From Calliopsis andreniformis (lineage: Eukaryota; Arthropoda; Insecta; Hymenoptera; Andrenidae), in contig NW_027480438.1 in assembly GCF_051401765.1 (NCBI RefSeq), positions 806,001-870,000 on the forward strand: a stretch of 64,000 nt of DNA. Reading direction: 5' to 3'. Shown here piece by piece: positions 1 to 12,280 of the stretch (position 1 is the first letter of the stretch; every line of letters begins with the position of its first letter). The position numbers and the translations under genes were made by a program. The notes under the pieces were generated by a model that was not told the DNA's origin, ran no database searches, and was given only the letters and a program-made list of their open reading frames with translations.

Positions 1-2950
1 CTCAACCATCAATCCTCAATTCTCAATACTCAATAGAGTATCCTGAATTCTCAGGATTCTATACTCAATCCTCAATCCTTAACCCTGAGCCCTCATTCAC
101 AATCCTCAATCCTCAATCTTCAATCCTCAATTCTCAATCCTCAATCCTCAGCCCTCAGTCCTCAAACCTCAATCCTCAACCCTCAGCCCTCATCGTCAAT
201 CTTGAATCCTCAATCCTCAATCCTCAATCCCCAATACTCAATCTTCAATCCTCAATACTCTTTCTTCAATCCTCAATCCTCAATCCTCAATCCTCAATCC
301 TCAATCCTCAATCCTCATTCCTCAATCCTCAATCCTCAGTCTTCAATTCTCAATACTCAATCTTCAATCCTCAATCCTCAATCCTCAATCCTCAATCCTC
401 AATATTCAATCGTCAGTCTTCAATCCTCAATACTCAATCTTCAATACTCAATCCTCAATCCTCAATCCTCAATCCTCAATCCTCAATCCTCAATTCTCAA
501 TCCTCGATCCTCAGTCCTCAGTCCTCAATCCTCAATCCTCAATCCTCAGTCCTCAAACCTCAATCCTGAATCCTCAATCTTCAGCCCTCAGTCATCAACA
601 ATCAGTTGTCAATCCTAAATACCTCAATAGAATATCCTCAATTCACAGTTTTCAATACTCAATACTCAATCTGCAATCTTCAAACCTCTATCCACAATCC
701 TCAATTCTCAATCTTCAATCCTCAATACTGAATCTTCAATCCTCAATCCTCAATCCTCAATACTCAATCCTCAATCCTCAATCTTCAACACTCAGCCCTC
801 ATCGTCAATCCTCAATCGTCAATCTTCAATACTCAGTCCCCAATCCAAAATCTTCAATCCTCAATACTCAATCCTTAATCGTCAATCCTCAATCCTCAAT
901 CCTCATTCTTCAATCCTCAGTACCCAATCCTCAATCTTCAATCCTCAATCCTCAATCCTCAATCCTCAATCGTCAATCCTCATTCTTCAATCCTCAATAC
1001 CCAATCCTCAATCTTCAATCCTCAATCCTGAGTCCTCAATTCTCAATCCTCAATCCTCAGGCCTCAGTCCTCAAACCTCAATCCTCAACCCTCAGCCCTC
1101 ATCGTCAATCCTCAATCCTCAATCTTCAATCCTCAGTCCCCAATCCTCAATCATCAATCCTCAATACTCAATCCTCAATCCTCAATCCTCAATCCTCAAT
1201 CCTCAATCCTCATTCTTCAATCCTCAATACCCAATCCTCAATCTTCAATCCTCAATCCTCAATCCTCAATCCTCAATCCACAATACTCCTTCTTCAATCC
1301 TCAACACCCAATCCTCAATCTTCAATCCTCAATCCTCAATCCTCAATTCTCAATCCTCAATCCTCAATCCTCAGTCCTCGAACCTCAATTCTGAATCCGC
1401 TTTCCTGAATCCTCAATCTTCAGCCCTCAGTAATCAACAATCAGTTGTCAACCCTCAATCCTCAATAGAATAGCCTCAATTCAGAGTTTTCAATACTCAA
1501 TACTCAATCTGCAATCTTCAAACCTCTATCCACAATCATCAATCCTCATCACTCAACCCACAACACTCAGTCCTCAATGCTCAATCCTCAATCCTCAATT
1601 CTCAATCTTCAATCCTCAATACTGAATCTTCAACCCTCAATCCTCAATCCTCAATACTCAATCCTCAATCCTCAATCTTCAACACTCAGTCCCCAATCCT
1701 CAATCTTCAATCCTCAATACTCAATCCTCAATCCTCAATCCTCAATCCTCAATCCTCAATCCTGAATGCTCAATCTTCAATCCTCAATCCTCAATCCTCA
1801 ATCCTCAACCCTCAATCCTCAATCATCAATCCTCAATCTTGAAATACTCAATCCTCAATCCTCAATACTCAATCTTCAATCATCAATATTCATTCTTCAA
1901 TCCTCAATCCTCAATCCTCATTCCTCAATCCTCAATCCTCAGTCTTCAATTCTCAATACTCAATCTTCAATCCTCAATCCTCAATCCTCGATCCTCAATC
2001 CTCAATATTCAATCGTCAGTCTTCAATGCTCAATACTCAATCTTCAATACTCAATCCTCAATCCTCAATCCTCAATCCTCAATCCTCAATCCTCAATCCT
2101 CAATTCTCAATCCTCGATCCTCAGTCCTCAGTCCTCAATCCTCAATCCTCAATCCTCAGTCCTCAAACCTCAATCCTGAATCCTCATTCCTGAATCCTCA
2201 ATCTTCAGGCCTCAGTCATCAACAATCAGTTGTCAATCCTCAATCCTCAGTAGAATATCCTCAATTCACAGTTTTCAATACTCAATACTCAATCTGCAAT
2301 CTTCAAACCTCTATCCACAAACAACAATTCCCATTACTCAACCCTCAACACTCAGTCCTCAATGTCCAATCCTCAATCCTCAATCCTCAATCCTCAATCC
2401 TCAATCGTCAATCTTCAATCCTCAATACTCAATCTTCGATCCTCAATCCTCAATCCTCAATCCTCAATCCTCAATCCTCATTCTTCAATCCTCAACACCC
2501 AATCCTCAATCTTCAATCCTCAATCCTCAATCCTCAATCCTCAATCCACAATACTCCTTCTTCAATCCTCAACACCCAATCCTCAATCTTCAATCCTCAA
2601 TCCTCAATCCTCAATCTTCAATCTTCGATACTCAATCTCCAATCCTCAATCCTCAGACCTCAAACCTCAATTCTGAAACCTCAATTCTGAATCCTCATTC
2701 CTGAATCCTCAATCTTCAGCCCTCAGTCATCAACAATCAGTTGTCAATCCTCAATCCTCAATAGAATAGCCTCAATTCAGAGTTTTCAATACTCAATACT
2801 CAATCTGCAATCTTCAAACCTCTATCCACAATCATCAATCCTCATCACTCAACCCTCAACACTCAGTCCTCAATGCTCAATCCTCAATCCTCAATTCTCA
2901 ATCTTCAATCCTCAATACTGAATCTTCAATCCTCAATCCTCAATCCTCAA
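1..2950. repeat. Array block 1: mosaic left edge
   Basis: Holds A-box cores at 603, 1442, 2227 and 2738 (coordinate of the C in the TCAGTTG heptamer) and one B box at 33-62. The 603 copy has one extra base (an 8-base monomer) just before its TCAATAG heptamer. The stretch from about 180 to 600 resembles the starts of other copies near 8,580, 13,810, 21,420 and 32,630, so the block is assembled from modules found elsewhere. No gene is seen. Confidence 0.9.
33..62. repeat. B box, wobble type
   Basis: 30-bp imperfect palindrome. The left arm starts ATAGAGT instead of ATAGAAT, which turns one A:T pair of the hairpin into G:T; the loop ATTC and the right arm TCAGGATTCTAT are unchanged. Confidence 0.9.
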
Positions 2951-3639
2951 TCCTCAGTCCTCAGTCCTCAAACCTCAATCCTCAATCCTCAATCCCCAAT
3001 CCTCAATCCTCAATCCTCAATCATCAATCCTCAATCTTCAATACTCAATCCTCAATCCTCAATCCTCAGTCCTCAAACCTCAATTCTGAATCCTCAATTC
3101 TGAATCCTCATTCCTGAATCCTCAATCTTCAGCCCTCAGTCATCAACAATCAGTTGTCAATCCTAAATCCTCAATAGAATATCCTCAATTCACAGTTTTC
3201 AATACTCAATACTCAATCTGCAATCTTCAAACCTCTATCCACAATCATCAATTCTCATCACTCAACACTCAACACTCAGTCCTCAATGCTCAATCCTCAA
3301 TCCTCAATTCTCAATCTTCAATCCTCAATACTGAATCTTCAATTCTCAATCCTCAATCCTCAATACTCAATCCTCAATCCTCAATCTTCAACACTCAGCC
3401 CTCATCGTCAATCCTCAATCCTCAATCTTCAATACTCAGTCCCCAATCCACAATCTTCAATCCTCAATACTCAATCCTTACTCGTCAATCCTCAATCCTC
3501 AATCCTCATTCTTCAATCCTCAGTACCCAATCCTCAATCTTCAATCCTCAATCCTCAATCCTCAATCCTCAATCGTCAATCCTCATTCTTCAATCCTCAA
3601 TACCCAATCCTCAATCTTCAATCCTCAATCCTGAGTCCT

Positions 3640-5985
3640 CAATTCTCAATCCTCAATCCTCAATCCTCAGGCCTCAGTCCTCAAACCTCAATCCTCAACC
3701 CTCAGCCCTCATCGTCAATCCTCAATCCTCAATCTTCAATCCTCAGTCCCCAATCCTCAATCATCAATCCTCAATACTCAATCCTTAATCCTCAATCCTC
3801 AGTCCTCAATCCTAAATCTTCAATTCTCAATCCTCGATCCTCAGTCCTCAGTCCTCAAACCTCTATCCTCAACTCTCAGCCCTCATCCTCAATCCTCAGT
3901 CCTCAGTCTTCAATCCTCAATCCTCAATCCGCAATACTCAACCTTCAATCCTCAATCCTTGGTCCTCAAACCTCAATTCTGAATCCTCAATCCTGAATCC
4001 TCAATCTTCAGACCTCAGTCATCAACAATCAGTTGTCAATCCTCAATCCTCAATAGAATATCCTCAATTCACAGTTTTCAATACTCAATACTCAATCTGC
4101 AATCTTCAAACCTCTATCCACAAACAACAATTCCCATTACTCAACCCTCAACACTCAGTCCTCAATGTCCAATCCTCAATCCTCAATCCTCAATCCTCAA
4201 TCGTCAATCTTCAATCCTCAATACTCAATCTTCGATCCTCAATCCTCAATCCTCAATCCTCAATCCTCAATCCTCATTCTTCAATCCTCAATACCCAATC
4301 CTCAATCTTCAATCCTCAATCCTCAATCCTCAATCCTCAATCCACAATACTCCTCCTTCAATCCTCAACACCCAATCCTCAATCTTCAATCCTCAATCCT
4401 CAATCCTCAATCTTCAATCTTCAATACTCAATCTCCAATCCTCAATCCTCAGACCTCAAACCTCAATTCTGAAACCTCAATTCTGAATCCTCATTCCTGA
4501 ATCCTCAATCTTCAGCCCTCAGTCATCAACAATCAGTTGTCAATCCTCAATCCTCAATAGAATATCCTCAATTCACATTTTTAATACTCAATACCCAATC
4601 TGCAGTCTTCAAACCTCTATCCACAATCATCAATTCTCATCACTCAACCCTCAACACTCAGTCCTCAATGCTCAATCCTCAATCCTCAATTCTCAATCTT
4701 CAATCCTCAATACTGAATCTTCAATCCTCAATCCTCAATCCTCAATACTCAATCCTCAATTCTCAATCTTCAACCATCAATCCTCAATCTTCAATACTCA
4801 ATCCTCAATCCTCAATTCTCAATCCTCAATCCTCAATCCTCAGGCCTCAGTCCTCAAACCTCAATCCTCAACCCTCAGCCCTCATCGTCAATCCTCAATC
4901 CTCAATCTTCAATCCTCAGTCCCCAATCCTCAATCATCAATCCTCAATACTCAATCCTTAATCCTCAATCCTCAGTCCTCAATCCTAAATCTTCAATTCT
5001 CAATCCTCGATCCTCAGTCCTCAGTCCTCAAACCTCTATCCTCAACTCTCAGCCCTCATCCTCAGTCCTCAGTCCTCAGTCTTCAATCCTCAATCCTCAA
5101 TCCGCAATACTGAACCTTCAATCCTCAATCCTTGGTCCTCAAACCTCAATTCTGAATCCTCAATCCTGAATCCTCAATCTTCAGACCTCAGTCATCAACA
5201 ATCAGTTGTCAATCCTCAATCCTCAATAGAATATCCTCAATTCACAGTTTTCAATACTCAATACTCAATCTGCAATCTTCAAACCTCTATCCACAAACAA
5301 CAATTCCCATTACTCAACCCTCAACACTCAGTCCTCAATGTCCAATCCTCAATCCTCAATCCTCAATCCTCAATCGTCAATCTTCAATCCTCAATACTCA
5401 ATCTTCGATCCTCAATCCTCAATCCTCAATCCTCAATCCTCAATCCTCATTCTTCAATCCTCAATACCCAATCCTCAATCTTCAATCCTCAATCCTCAAT
5501 CCTCAATCGTCAATCCACAATACTCCTCCTTCAATCCTCAACACCCAATCCTCAATCTTCAATCCTCAATCCTCAATCCTCAATCTTCAATCTTCAATAC
5601 TCAATCTCCAATCCTCAATCCTCAGACCTCAAACCTCAATTCTGAAACCTCAATTCTGAATCCTCATTCCTGAATCCTCAATCTTCAGCCCTCAGTCATC
5701 AACAATCAGTTGTCAATCCTCAATCCTCAATAGAATATCCTCAATTCACATTTTTCAATACTCAATACCCAATCTGCAGTCTTCAAACCTCTATCCACAA
5801 TCATCAATTCTCATCACTCAACCCTCAACACTCAGTCCTCAATGCTCAATCCTCAATCCTCAATTCTCAATCTTCAATCCTCAATACTGAATCTTCAATC
5901 CTCAATCCTCAATCCTCAATACTCAATCCTCAATTCTCAATCTTCAACCATCAATCCTCAATCTTCAATACTCAATCCTCAATCC
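3640..5985. repeat. 1,173-bp tandem duplication inside block 2
   Basis: About 3,640-4,812 is repeated at about 4,813-5,985. A-box cores 4030 and 4534 recur at 5203 and 5707, each exactly 1,173 bp on. The length equals 168 monomers less three bases, as expected if three of them are 6-base monomers. The related block at 10.3-12.6 kb has a single copy, so this is a lineage-specific duplication or a deletion there. The first copy lacks one base in the T run near 4,575. Confidence 0.9.
5699..5838. repeat. A box, subtype A12
   Basis: Marked by CACATTTTT in place of CACAGTTTT and by ACCCAATCTGCAGTC. Five copies, cores 4534, 5707, 11920, 23156 and 51778, each exactly 504 bp (72 monomers) after an A2 box. 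Confidence 0.88.
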
Positions 5986-6037
5986 TCAATCCTCAATCCT
6001 CAATACTCAACCATCAATCCTCAATTCTCAATACTCA

Positions 6038-6067
6038 ATAGAATATCCTGAATTCTCAGGATTCTAT
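6038..6067. repeat. B box, reference copy (12-bp hairpin with 2-base bulge)
   Basis: Left arm ATAGAATATCCTGA, loop ATTC, right arm TCAGGATTCTAT. The reverse complement of the right arm is ATAGAATCCTGA, so the arms pair over 12 bp with only a two-base bulge (AT) on the left. Fourteen of 37 copies have exactly this sequence and 19 keep all 12 pairs. The inner part contains GAATTC. There is no T run after it, so it is not a bacterial-type terminator. Confidence 0.95.
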
Positions 6068-8415
6068 ACTCAATCCTCAATCCTCAATCTTCAATTCTCA
6101 ATTCTCAATCCTCAGCCCTCAGTCCTCAAACCTCAATCATCAACCCTCAGCCCACGTCCTCAATCTTCAATCCTCAATCCTCAATCCTCAATCCCCAATC
6201 CTCAATCTTCAATCCACAATACTCTTTCTTCAATCCTCAATCCTCAATCCTCAATCCTCAATCCTCATTCTTCAATCCTCAATACCCAATCCTCAATCTT
6301 CAATCCTCAATCCTCAATCCTCAATTCTCAATCCTCTATCCTCAATCCTCAGTCCTCGAACCTCAATTCTGAATCCTCAATCCTGAATCCTCAATCTTCA
6401 GACCTCAGTCATCAACAATCAGTTGTCAGTCCTCGATCCTCAATAGAATATCCTCAATTCACAGTTTTCAATACTCAATACTCAATCTGCAATCTTCAAA
6501 CCTCTATCCACAAACAACAATTCCCATTACTCAACCCTCAACACTCAGTCCTCAATGTCCAATCCTCAATCCTCAATCCTCAATCCTCAATCGTCACTCT
6601 TCAATCCTCAATACTCAATCTTCGATCCTCAATCCTCAATCCTCAATCCTCAATCCTCAATCCTCATTCTTCAATCCTCAATACCCAATCCTCAATCTTC
6701 AATCCTCAATCCTCAATCCTCAATCCTCAATCCACAATACTCCTTCTTCAATCCTCAACACCCAATCCTCAATCTTCAATCCTCAATCCTCAATCCTCAA
6801 TTCTCAATCCTCAATCCTCAATCCTCAGTCCTCGAACCTCAATTCTGAATCCGCTTTCCTGAATCCTCAATCTTCAGCCCTCAGTAATCAACAATCAGTT
6901 GTCAACCCTCAATCCTCAATAGAATAGCCACAATTCAGAGTTTTCAATACTCAATACTCAATCTGCAATCTTCAAACCTCTATCCACAATCATCAATCCT
7001 CATCACTCAACCCACAACACTCAGTCCTCAATGCTCAATCCTCAATCCTCAATTCTCAATCTTCAATCCTGAATACTGAATCTTCAACCCTCAATCCTCA
7101 ATCCTCAATACTCAATCCTCAATCCTCAATCTTCAACACTCAGTCCCCAATCCTCAATCTTCAATCCTCAATACTCAATCCTCAATCCTCAATCCTCAAT
7201 CCTCAATCCTCAATCCTGAATGCTCAATCTTCAATCCTCAATCCTCAATCCTCAATCCTCAACCCTCAATCCTCAATCATCAATCCTCAATCTTCAATAC
7301 TCAATCCTCAATCCTCAATACTCAATCTTCAATCATCAATATTCATTCTTCAATCCTCAATCCTCAATCCTCAAGCCTCAATCCTCAATCCTCAAACCTC
7401 AATGTTCAATCCTCAATACCCAATCCTCAATCTTCAATCCTCAATCCTCAATTCCCAAACCCTGATCCTCAGTCCTCAGTCCTCAAACCTCAATCCTCAA
7501 CCCTCAGCCCTCATCCTCAATCCTCAATCCTCAATCTTCAATCCTCAGTCCTCGATCCTCAATCCTCAATCATCAATCCTCAGTCCTCAGTCCTCAAACC
7601 TCAATCCTGAATCCTCAATCCTGAATCCTCAATCCTGAATCCTCAATCTTCAGACCTCAGACCTCAACAATCAGTTGTCAATCCTCAATCCTCAATAGAA
7701 TATCATCAATTCACACCTTTCAGTACTCAATATTTAACCTGCAATCTTCAAATCTCTGTCCACAAACATCAATTCTCATCACTCAGCCCTCAACACTCAG
7801 TCCCCAATCCTCAATCTTCAATCCTCAATCATCAATTCTCAATCCTCAGTTCTCAATCTTTAATCCACAATACTCAATCTGCAGTCCTCAATCCTCAATC
7901 CTCAATCCTCAATTCTCAATCCTCAATCCTCAGTCCTCAATCCTCAATGCTCAATCTTCAATCTTCAATACTCAATCTTCAATCCTCATACCTCAGTCCT
8001 CAAACCTCAATTCTGAATCCTCAATCCTGAACCATCAATCCTCGGCCCTCAGTCCTCAACAATCAGTTGTCAATCCTCAATACTCAATAGAATCTCCTCA
8101 ATTCACAGCTTTCACTACGCAGTACTCAATCTGCAATCTTCAAACCTCTATCCACAAACATCAATTCTCATCACTCAACCCTCAACACTCAGTCCTCAAT
8201 GTTCAATACTCAATCCTCATTCCTCAATCCTCAACCGTCAACCTTCAATCCTCAATACTCAATCTTCAATCCTCAATCCTCAATCCTCAATCCTCAATCC
8301 TCATTCTTCAATCCTCAGTACACAATCCTCAATCTTCAATCCTCAATCCTCAATCCTCAATCCTCAATCCTCAATCCTCAATACTCAACCATCAATCCTC
8401 AATTCTCAATACTCA

Positions 8416-8445
8416 ATAGAGTATCCTGAATTCTCAGGATTCTAT
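8416..8445. repeat. B box, wobble type
   Basis: ATAGAGT left arm; otherwise as the reference. Follows an A3/A4 pair. Confidence 0.9.
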
Positions 8446-9234
8446 ACTCAATCCTCAATCCTTAACCCTGAGCCCTCATTCACAATCCTCAATCCTCAAT
8501 CTTCAATCCTCAATTCTCAATCCTCAATCCTCAGCCCTCAGTCCTCAAACCTCAATCCTCAACCCTCAGCCCTCATCGTCAATCTTGAATCCTCAATCCT
8601 CAATCCTCAATCCCCAATACTCAATCTTCAATCCTCAATACTCTTTCTTCAATCCTCAATCCTCAATCCTCAATCCTCAATCCTCAATCCTCAATCCTCA
8701 TTCCTCAATCCTCAATCCTCAGTCTTCAATTCTCAATACTCAATCTTCAATCCTCAATCCTCAATCCTCAATCCTCAATCCTCAATCCTCAATCGTCAAT
8801 CCTCATTCTTCAATCCTCAATACCCAATCCTCAATCTTCAATCCTCAATCCTGAGTCCTCAATTCTCAATCCTCAATCCTCAGGCCTCAGTCCTCAAACC
8901 TCAATCCTCAACCCTCAGCCCTCATCGTCAATCCTCAATCCTCAATCTTCAATCCTCAGTCCCCAATCCTCAATCATCAATCCTCAATACTCAATCCTTA
9001 ATCCTCAATCCTCAGTCCTCAATCCTAAATATTCAATTCTCAATCCTCGATCCACAGTCCTCAGTCCTCAAACCTCAATCCTCAACTCTCAGCCCTCATC
9101 CTCAATCCTCAGTCCTCAGTCTTCAATCCTCAATCCTCAATCCGCAATACTCAACCTTCAATCCTCAATCCTTGGTCCTCAAACCTCAATTCTGAATCCC
9201 CAATCCTGAATCCTCAATCTTCAGGCCTCAGTCA

Positions 9235-9374
9235 TCAACAATCAGTTGTCAATCCTCAATCCTCAATAGAATATCCTCAATTCACAGTTTTCAATACTCA
9301 ATACTCAATCTGCAATCTTCAAACCTCTATCCACAAACAACAATTCCCATTACTCAACCCTCAACACTCAGTCC
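9235..9374. repeat. A box, subtype A2 (reference copy)
   Basis: The A box is 20 consecutive heptamers (140 bp) with no indel. Diagnostic monomers, in order: 1st TCAACAA, 2nd TCAGTTG, 5th TCAATAG, 6th AATATCC, 7th TCAATTC, 8th ACAGTTT, 12th GCAATCT, 14th TCTATCC, 19th TCAACAC, 20th TCAGTCC. Subtype A2 is marked by ACAAACA, ACAATTC, CCATTAC at 15-17 and by CAATGTCC just after. A2 cores: 2227, 4030, 5203, 6420, 9243, 11416, 17740, 22652, 51274; variants with a changed 15th monomer (ACAGACA) at 40178, 41379, 44961. Confidence 0.92.
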
Positions 9375-9842
9375 TCAATGTCCAATCCTCAATCCTCAAT
9401 CCTCAATCCTCAATCGTCAATCTTCAATCCTCAATACTCAATCTTCGATCCTCAATCCTCAATCCTCAATCCTCAATCCTCAATCCTCATTCTTCAATCC
9501 TCAACACCCAATCCTCAATCCTCAATTCTCAATTCTCAATCCTCAGCCCTCAGTCCTCAAACCTCAATCATCAACCCTCAGCCCACGTCCTCAATCTTCA
9601 ATCCTCAATCCTCAATCCTCAATCCCCAATCCTCAATCTTCAATCCACAATACTCTTTCTTCAATCCTCAATCCTCAATCCTCAATCCTCAATCCTCATT
9701 CTTCAATCCTCAATACCCAATCCTCAATCTTCAATCCTCAATCCTCAATAATCAATTCTCAATCCTCAATCCTCAATCCTCAGTCCTCGAACCTCAATTC
9801 TGAATCCGCTTTCCTGAATCCTCAATCTTCAGCCCTCAGTAA

Positions 9843-9982
9843 TCAACAATCAGTTGTCAATCCTCAATCCTCAATAGAATAGCCTCAATTCAGAGTTTTC
9901 AATACTCAATACTCAATCTGCAATCTTCAAACCTCTATCCACAATCATCAATCCTCATCACTCAACCCTCAACACTCAGTCC
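9843..9982. repeat. A box, subtype A1
   Basis: Marked by AATAGCC in place of AATATCC at monomer 6 and by CAGAGTTTT further on. Most copies are preceded by GCTTTCC and by TCAGTAA rather than TCAGTCA. Twelve copies, cores 1442, 2738, 6896, 9851, 12633, 19213, 24260, 25203, 30459, 31402, 45255 and 52715. The first copies of the 943-bp pair both belong here. Confidence 0.88.
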
Positions 9983-10528
9983 TCAATGCTCAATCCTCAA
10001 TCCTCAATTCTCAATCTTCAATCCTCAATACTGAATCTTCAATCCTCAATCCTCAATCCTCAATACTCAATCCTCAATCCTCAATCTTCAACACTCAGAC
10101 CCCAATCCTCAATCTTCAATCCTCAATACTCAATCCTCAATCCTCAATCCTCAATCCTCAATCCTCAATCCTCAATCCTGAATGCTCAATCTTCAATCCT
10201 CAATCCTCAATCCTCAATCCTCAATCCTCAATCCTCAATCATCAATCCTCAATCTTCAATACTCAATCCTCAATCCTCAATACTCAATCTTCAATCATCA
10301 ATATTCATTCTTCAATCCTCAATCCTCAATCCTCAATCCTCAGTCCTCAGTCCTCAAACCTCAATCCTCAATCCTCAATCCCCAATCCTCAATCCTCAAT
10401 CCTCAATCATCAATCCTCAATCTTCAATACTCAATCCTCAATCCTCAATCCTCAGTCCTCAAACCTCAATTCTGAATCCTCAATTCTGAATCCTCATTCC
10501 TGAATCCTCAATCTTCAGCCCTCAGTCA

Positions 10529-10668
10529 TCAACAATCAGTTGTCAATCCTAAATCCTCAATAGAATATCCTCAATTCACAGTTTTCAATACTCAATACTC
10601 AATCTGCAATCTTCAAACCTCTATCCACAATCATCAATTCTCATCACTCAACACTCAACACTCAGTCC
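10529..10668. repeat. A box, subtype A11
   Basis: Marked by TAAATCC as the 4th monomer. Nine copies, cores 603 (with a one-base insertion), 3151, 10537, 21820, 49437, 50402, 56107, 58513 and 60493. It is the only subtype other than the mixed single forms found in both the left and the far right parts of the window. Confidence 0.86.
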
Positions 10669-12250
10669 TCAATGCTCAATCCTCAATCCTCAATTCTCAA
10701 TCTTCAATCCTCAATACTGAATCTTCAATCCTCAATCCTCAATCCTCAATACTCAATCCTCAATCCTCAATCTTCAACACTCAGCCCTCATCGTCAATCC
10801 TCAATCCTCAATCTTCAATACTCAGTCCCCAATCCACAATCTTCAATCCTCAATACTCAATCCTTACTCGTCAATCCTCAATCCTCAATCCTCATTCTTC
10901 AATCCTCAGTACCCAATCCTCAATCTTCAATCCTCAATCCTCAATCCTCAATCCTCAATCGTCAATCCTCATTCTTCAATCCTCAATACCCAATCCTCAA
11001 TCTTCAATCCTCAATCCTGAGTCCTCAATTCTCAATCCTCAATCCTCAATCCTCAGGCCTCAGTCCTCAAACCTCAATCCTCAACCCTCAGCCCTCATCG
11101 TCAATCCTCAATCCTCAATCTTCAATCCTCAGTCCCCAATCCTCAATCATCAATCCTCAATACTCAATCCTTAATCCTCAATCCTCAGTCCTCAATCCTA
11201 AATCTTCAATTCTCAATCCTCGATCCTCAGTCCTCAGTCCTCAAACCTCTATCCTCAACTCTCAGCCCTCATCCTCAATCCTCAGTCCTCAGTCTTCAAT
11301 CCTCAATCCTCAATCCGCAATACTCAACCTTCAATCCTCAATCCTTGGTCCTCAAACCTCAATTCTGAATCCTCAATCCTGAATCCTCAATCTTCAGACC
11401 TCAGTCATCAACAATCAGTTGTCAATCCTCAATCCTCAATAGAATATCCTCAATTCACAGTTTTCAATACTCAATACTCAATCTGCAATCTTCAAACCTC
11501 TATCCACAAACAACAATTCCCATTACTCAACCCTCAACACTCAGTCCTCAATGTCCAATCCTCAACCCTCAATCCTCAATCCTCAATCGTCAATCTTCAA
11601 TCCTCAATACTCAATCTTCGATCCTCAATCCTCAATCCTCAATCCTCAATCCTCAATCCTCATTCTTCAATCCTCAATACCCAATCCTCAATCTTCAATC
11701 CTCAATCCTCAATCCTCAATCCTCAATCCACAATACTCCTCCTTCAATCCTCAACACCCAATCCTCAATCTTCAATCCTCAATCCTCAATCCTCAATCTT
11801 CAATCTTCAATACTCAATCTCCAATCCTCAATCCTCAGACCTCAAACCTCAATTCTGAAACCTCAATTCTGAATCCTCATTCCTGAATCCTCAATCTTCA
11901 GCCCTCAGTCATCAACAATCAGTTGTCAATCCTCAATCCTCAATAGAATATCCTCAATTCACATTTTTCAATACTCAATACCCAATCTGCAGTCTTCAAA
12001 CCTCTATCCACAATCATCAATTCTCATTACTCAACCCTCAACACTCAGTCCTCAATGCTCAATGCTCAATCCTCAATTCTCAATCTTCAATCCTCAATAC
12101 TGAATCTTCAATCCTCAATCCTCAATCCTCAATACTCAATCCTCAATTCTCAATCTTCAACCATCAATCCTCAATCTTCAATACTCAATCCTCAATCCTC
12201 AATCCTCAATCCTCAATACTCAACCATCAATCCTCAATTCTCAATACTCA

Positions 12251-12280
12251 ATAGAATATCCTGAATTCTCAGGATTCTAT
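12251..12280. repeat. B box, reference type
   Basis: Intact arms and loop; the counterpart of 6038 in the duplicated block, 6,213 bp on. Confidence 0.92.

Larger units (their letters stand above)
2950..6370. repeat. Array block 2: duplicated block, long version
   Basis: A-box cores at 3151, 4030, 4534, 5203 and 5707; B box at 6038-6067. The block matches about 10,335-12,585: cores 3151, 4030 and 4534 pair with 10537, 11416 and 11920 at a constant offset of 7,386 bp, and 5707 and the B box pair at 6,213 bp. The change of 1,173 bp equals the internal tandem duplication here. The copies part company near 6,370/12,585, where this one continues into an A2 box and the other into an A1 box. Confidence 0.9.
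6370..10335. repeat. Array block 3: mosaic between the two duplicated blocks
   Basis: A-box cores at 6420 (A2), 6896 (A1), 7672 (A3), 8064 (A4), 9243 (A2) and 9851 (A1); one wobble-type B box at 8416-8445. The A3-to-A4 distance is exactly 392 bp, as in four other places. The span from about 6,900 to 7,400 closely resembles 1,450-1,990 and 9,860-10,330, so the A1-led module has been copied several times. No gene is seen. Confidence 0.88.

Noticed and set aside
6038..6067. B box as a transcription terminator
   Set aside because: The stem is not GC-rich and no T run follows on either side; the eukaryotic satellite context makes a bacterial terminator unlikely.
9235..9251. Small stem ACAA-TCAG-TTGT at the start of the A box as a functional hairpin
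   Set aside because: Only four pairs, and several subfamilies change it (CACTTGTC, CAGTCGTC, CAATTGTC) without compensation.
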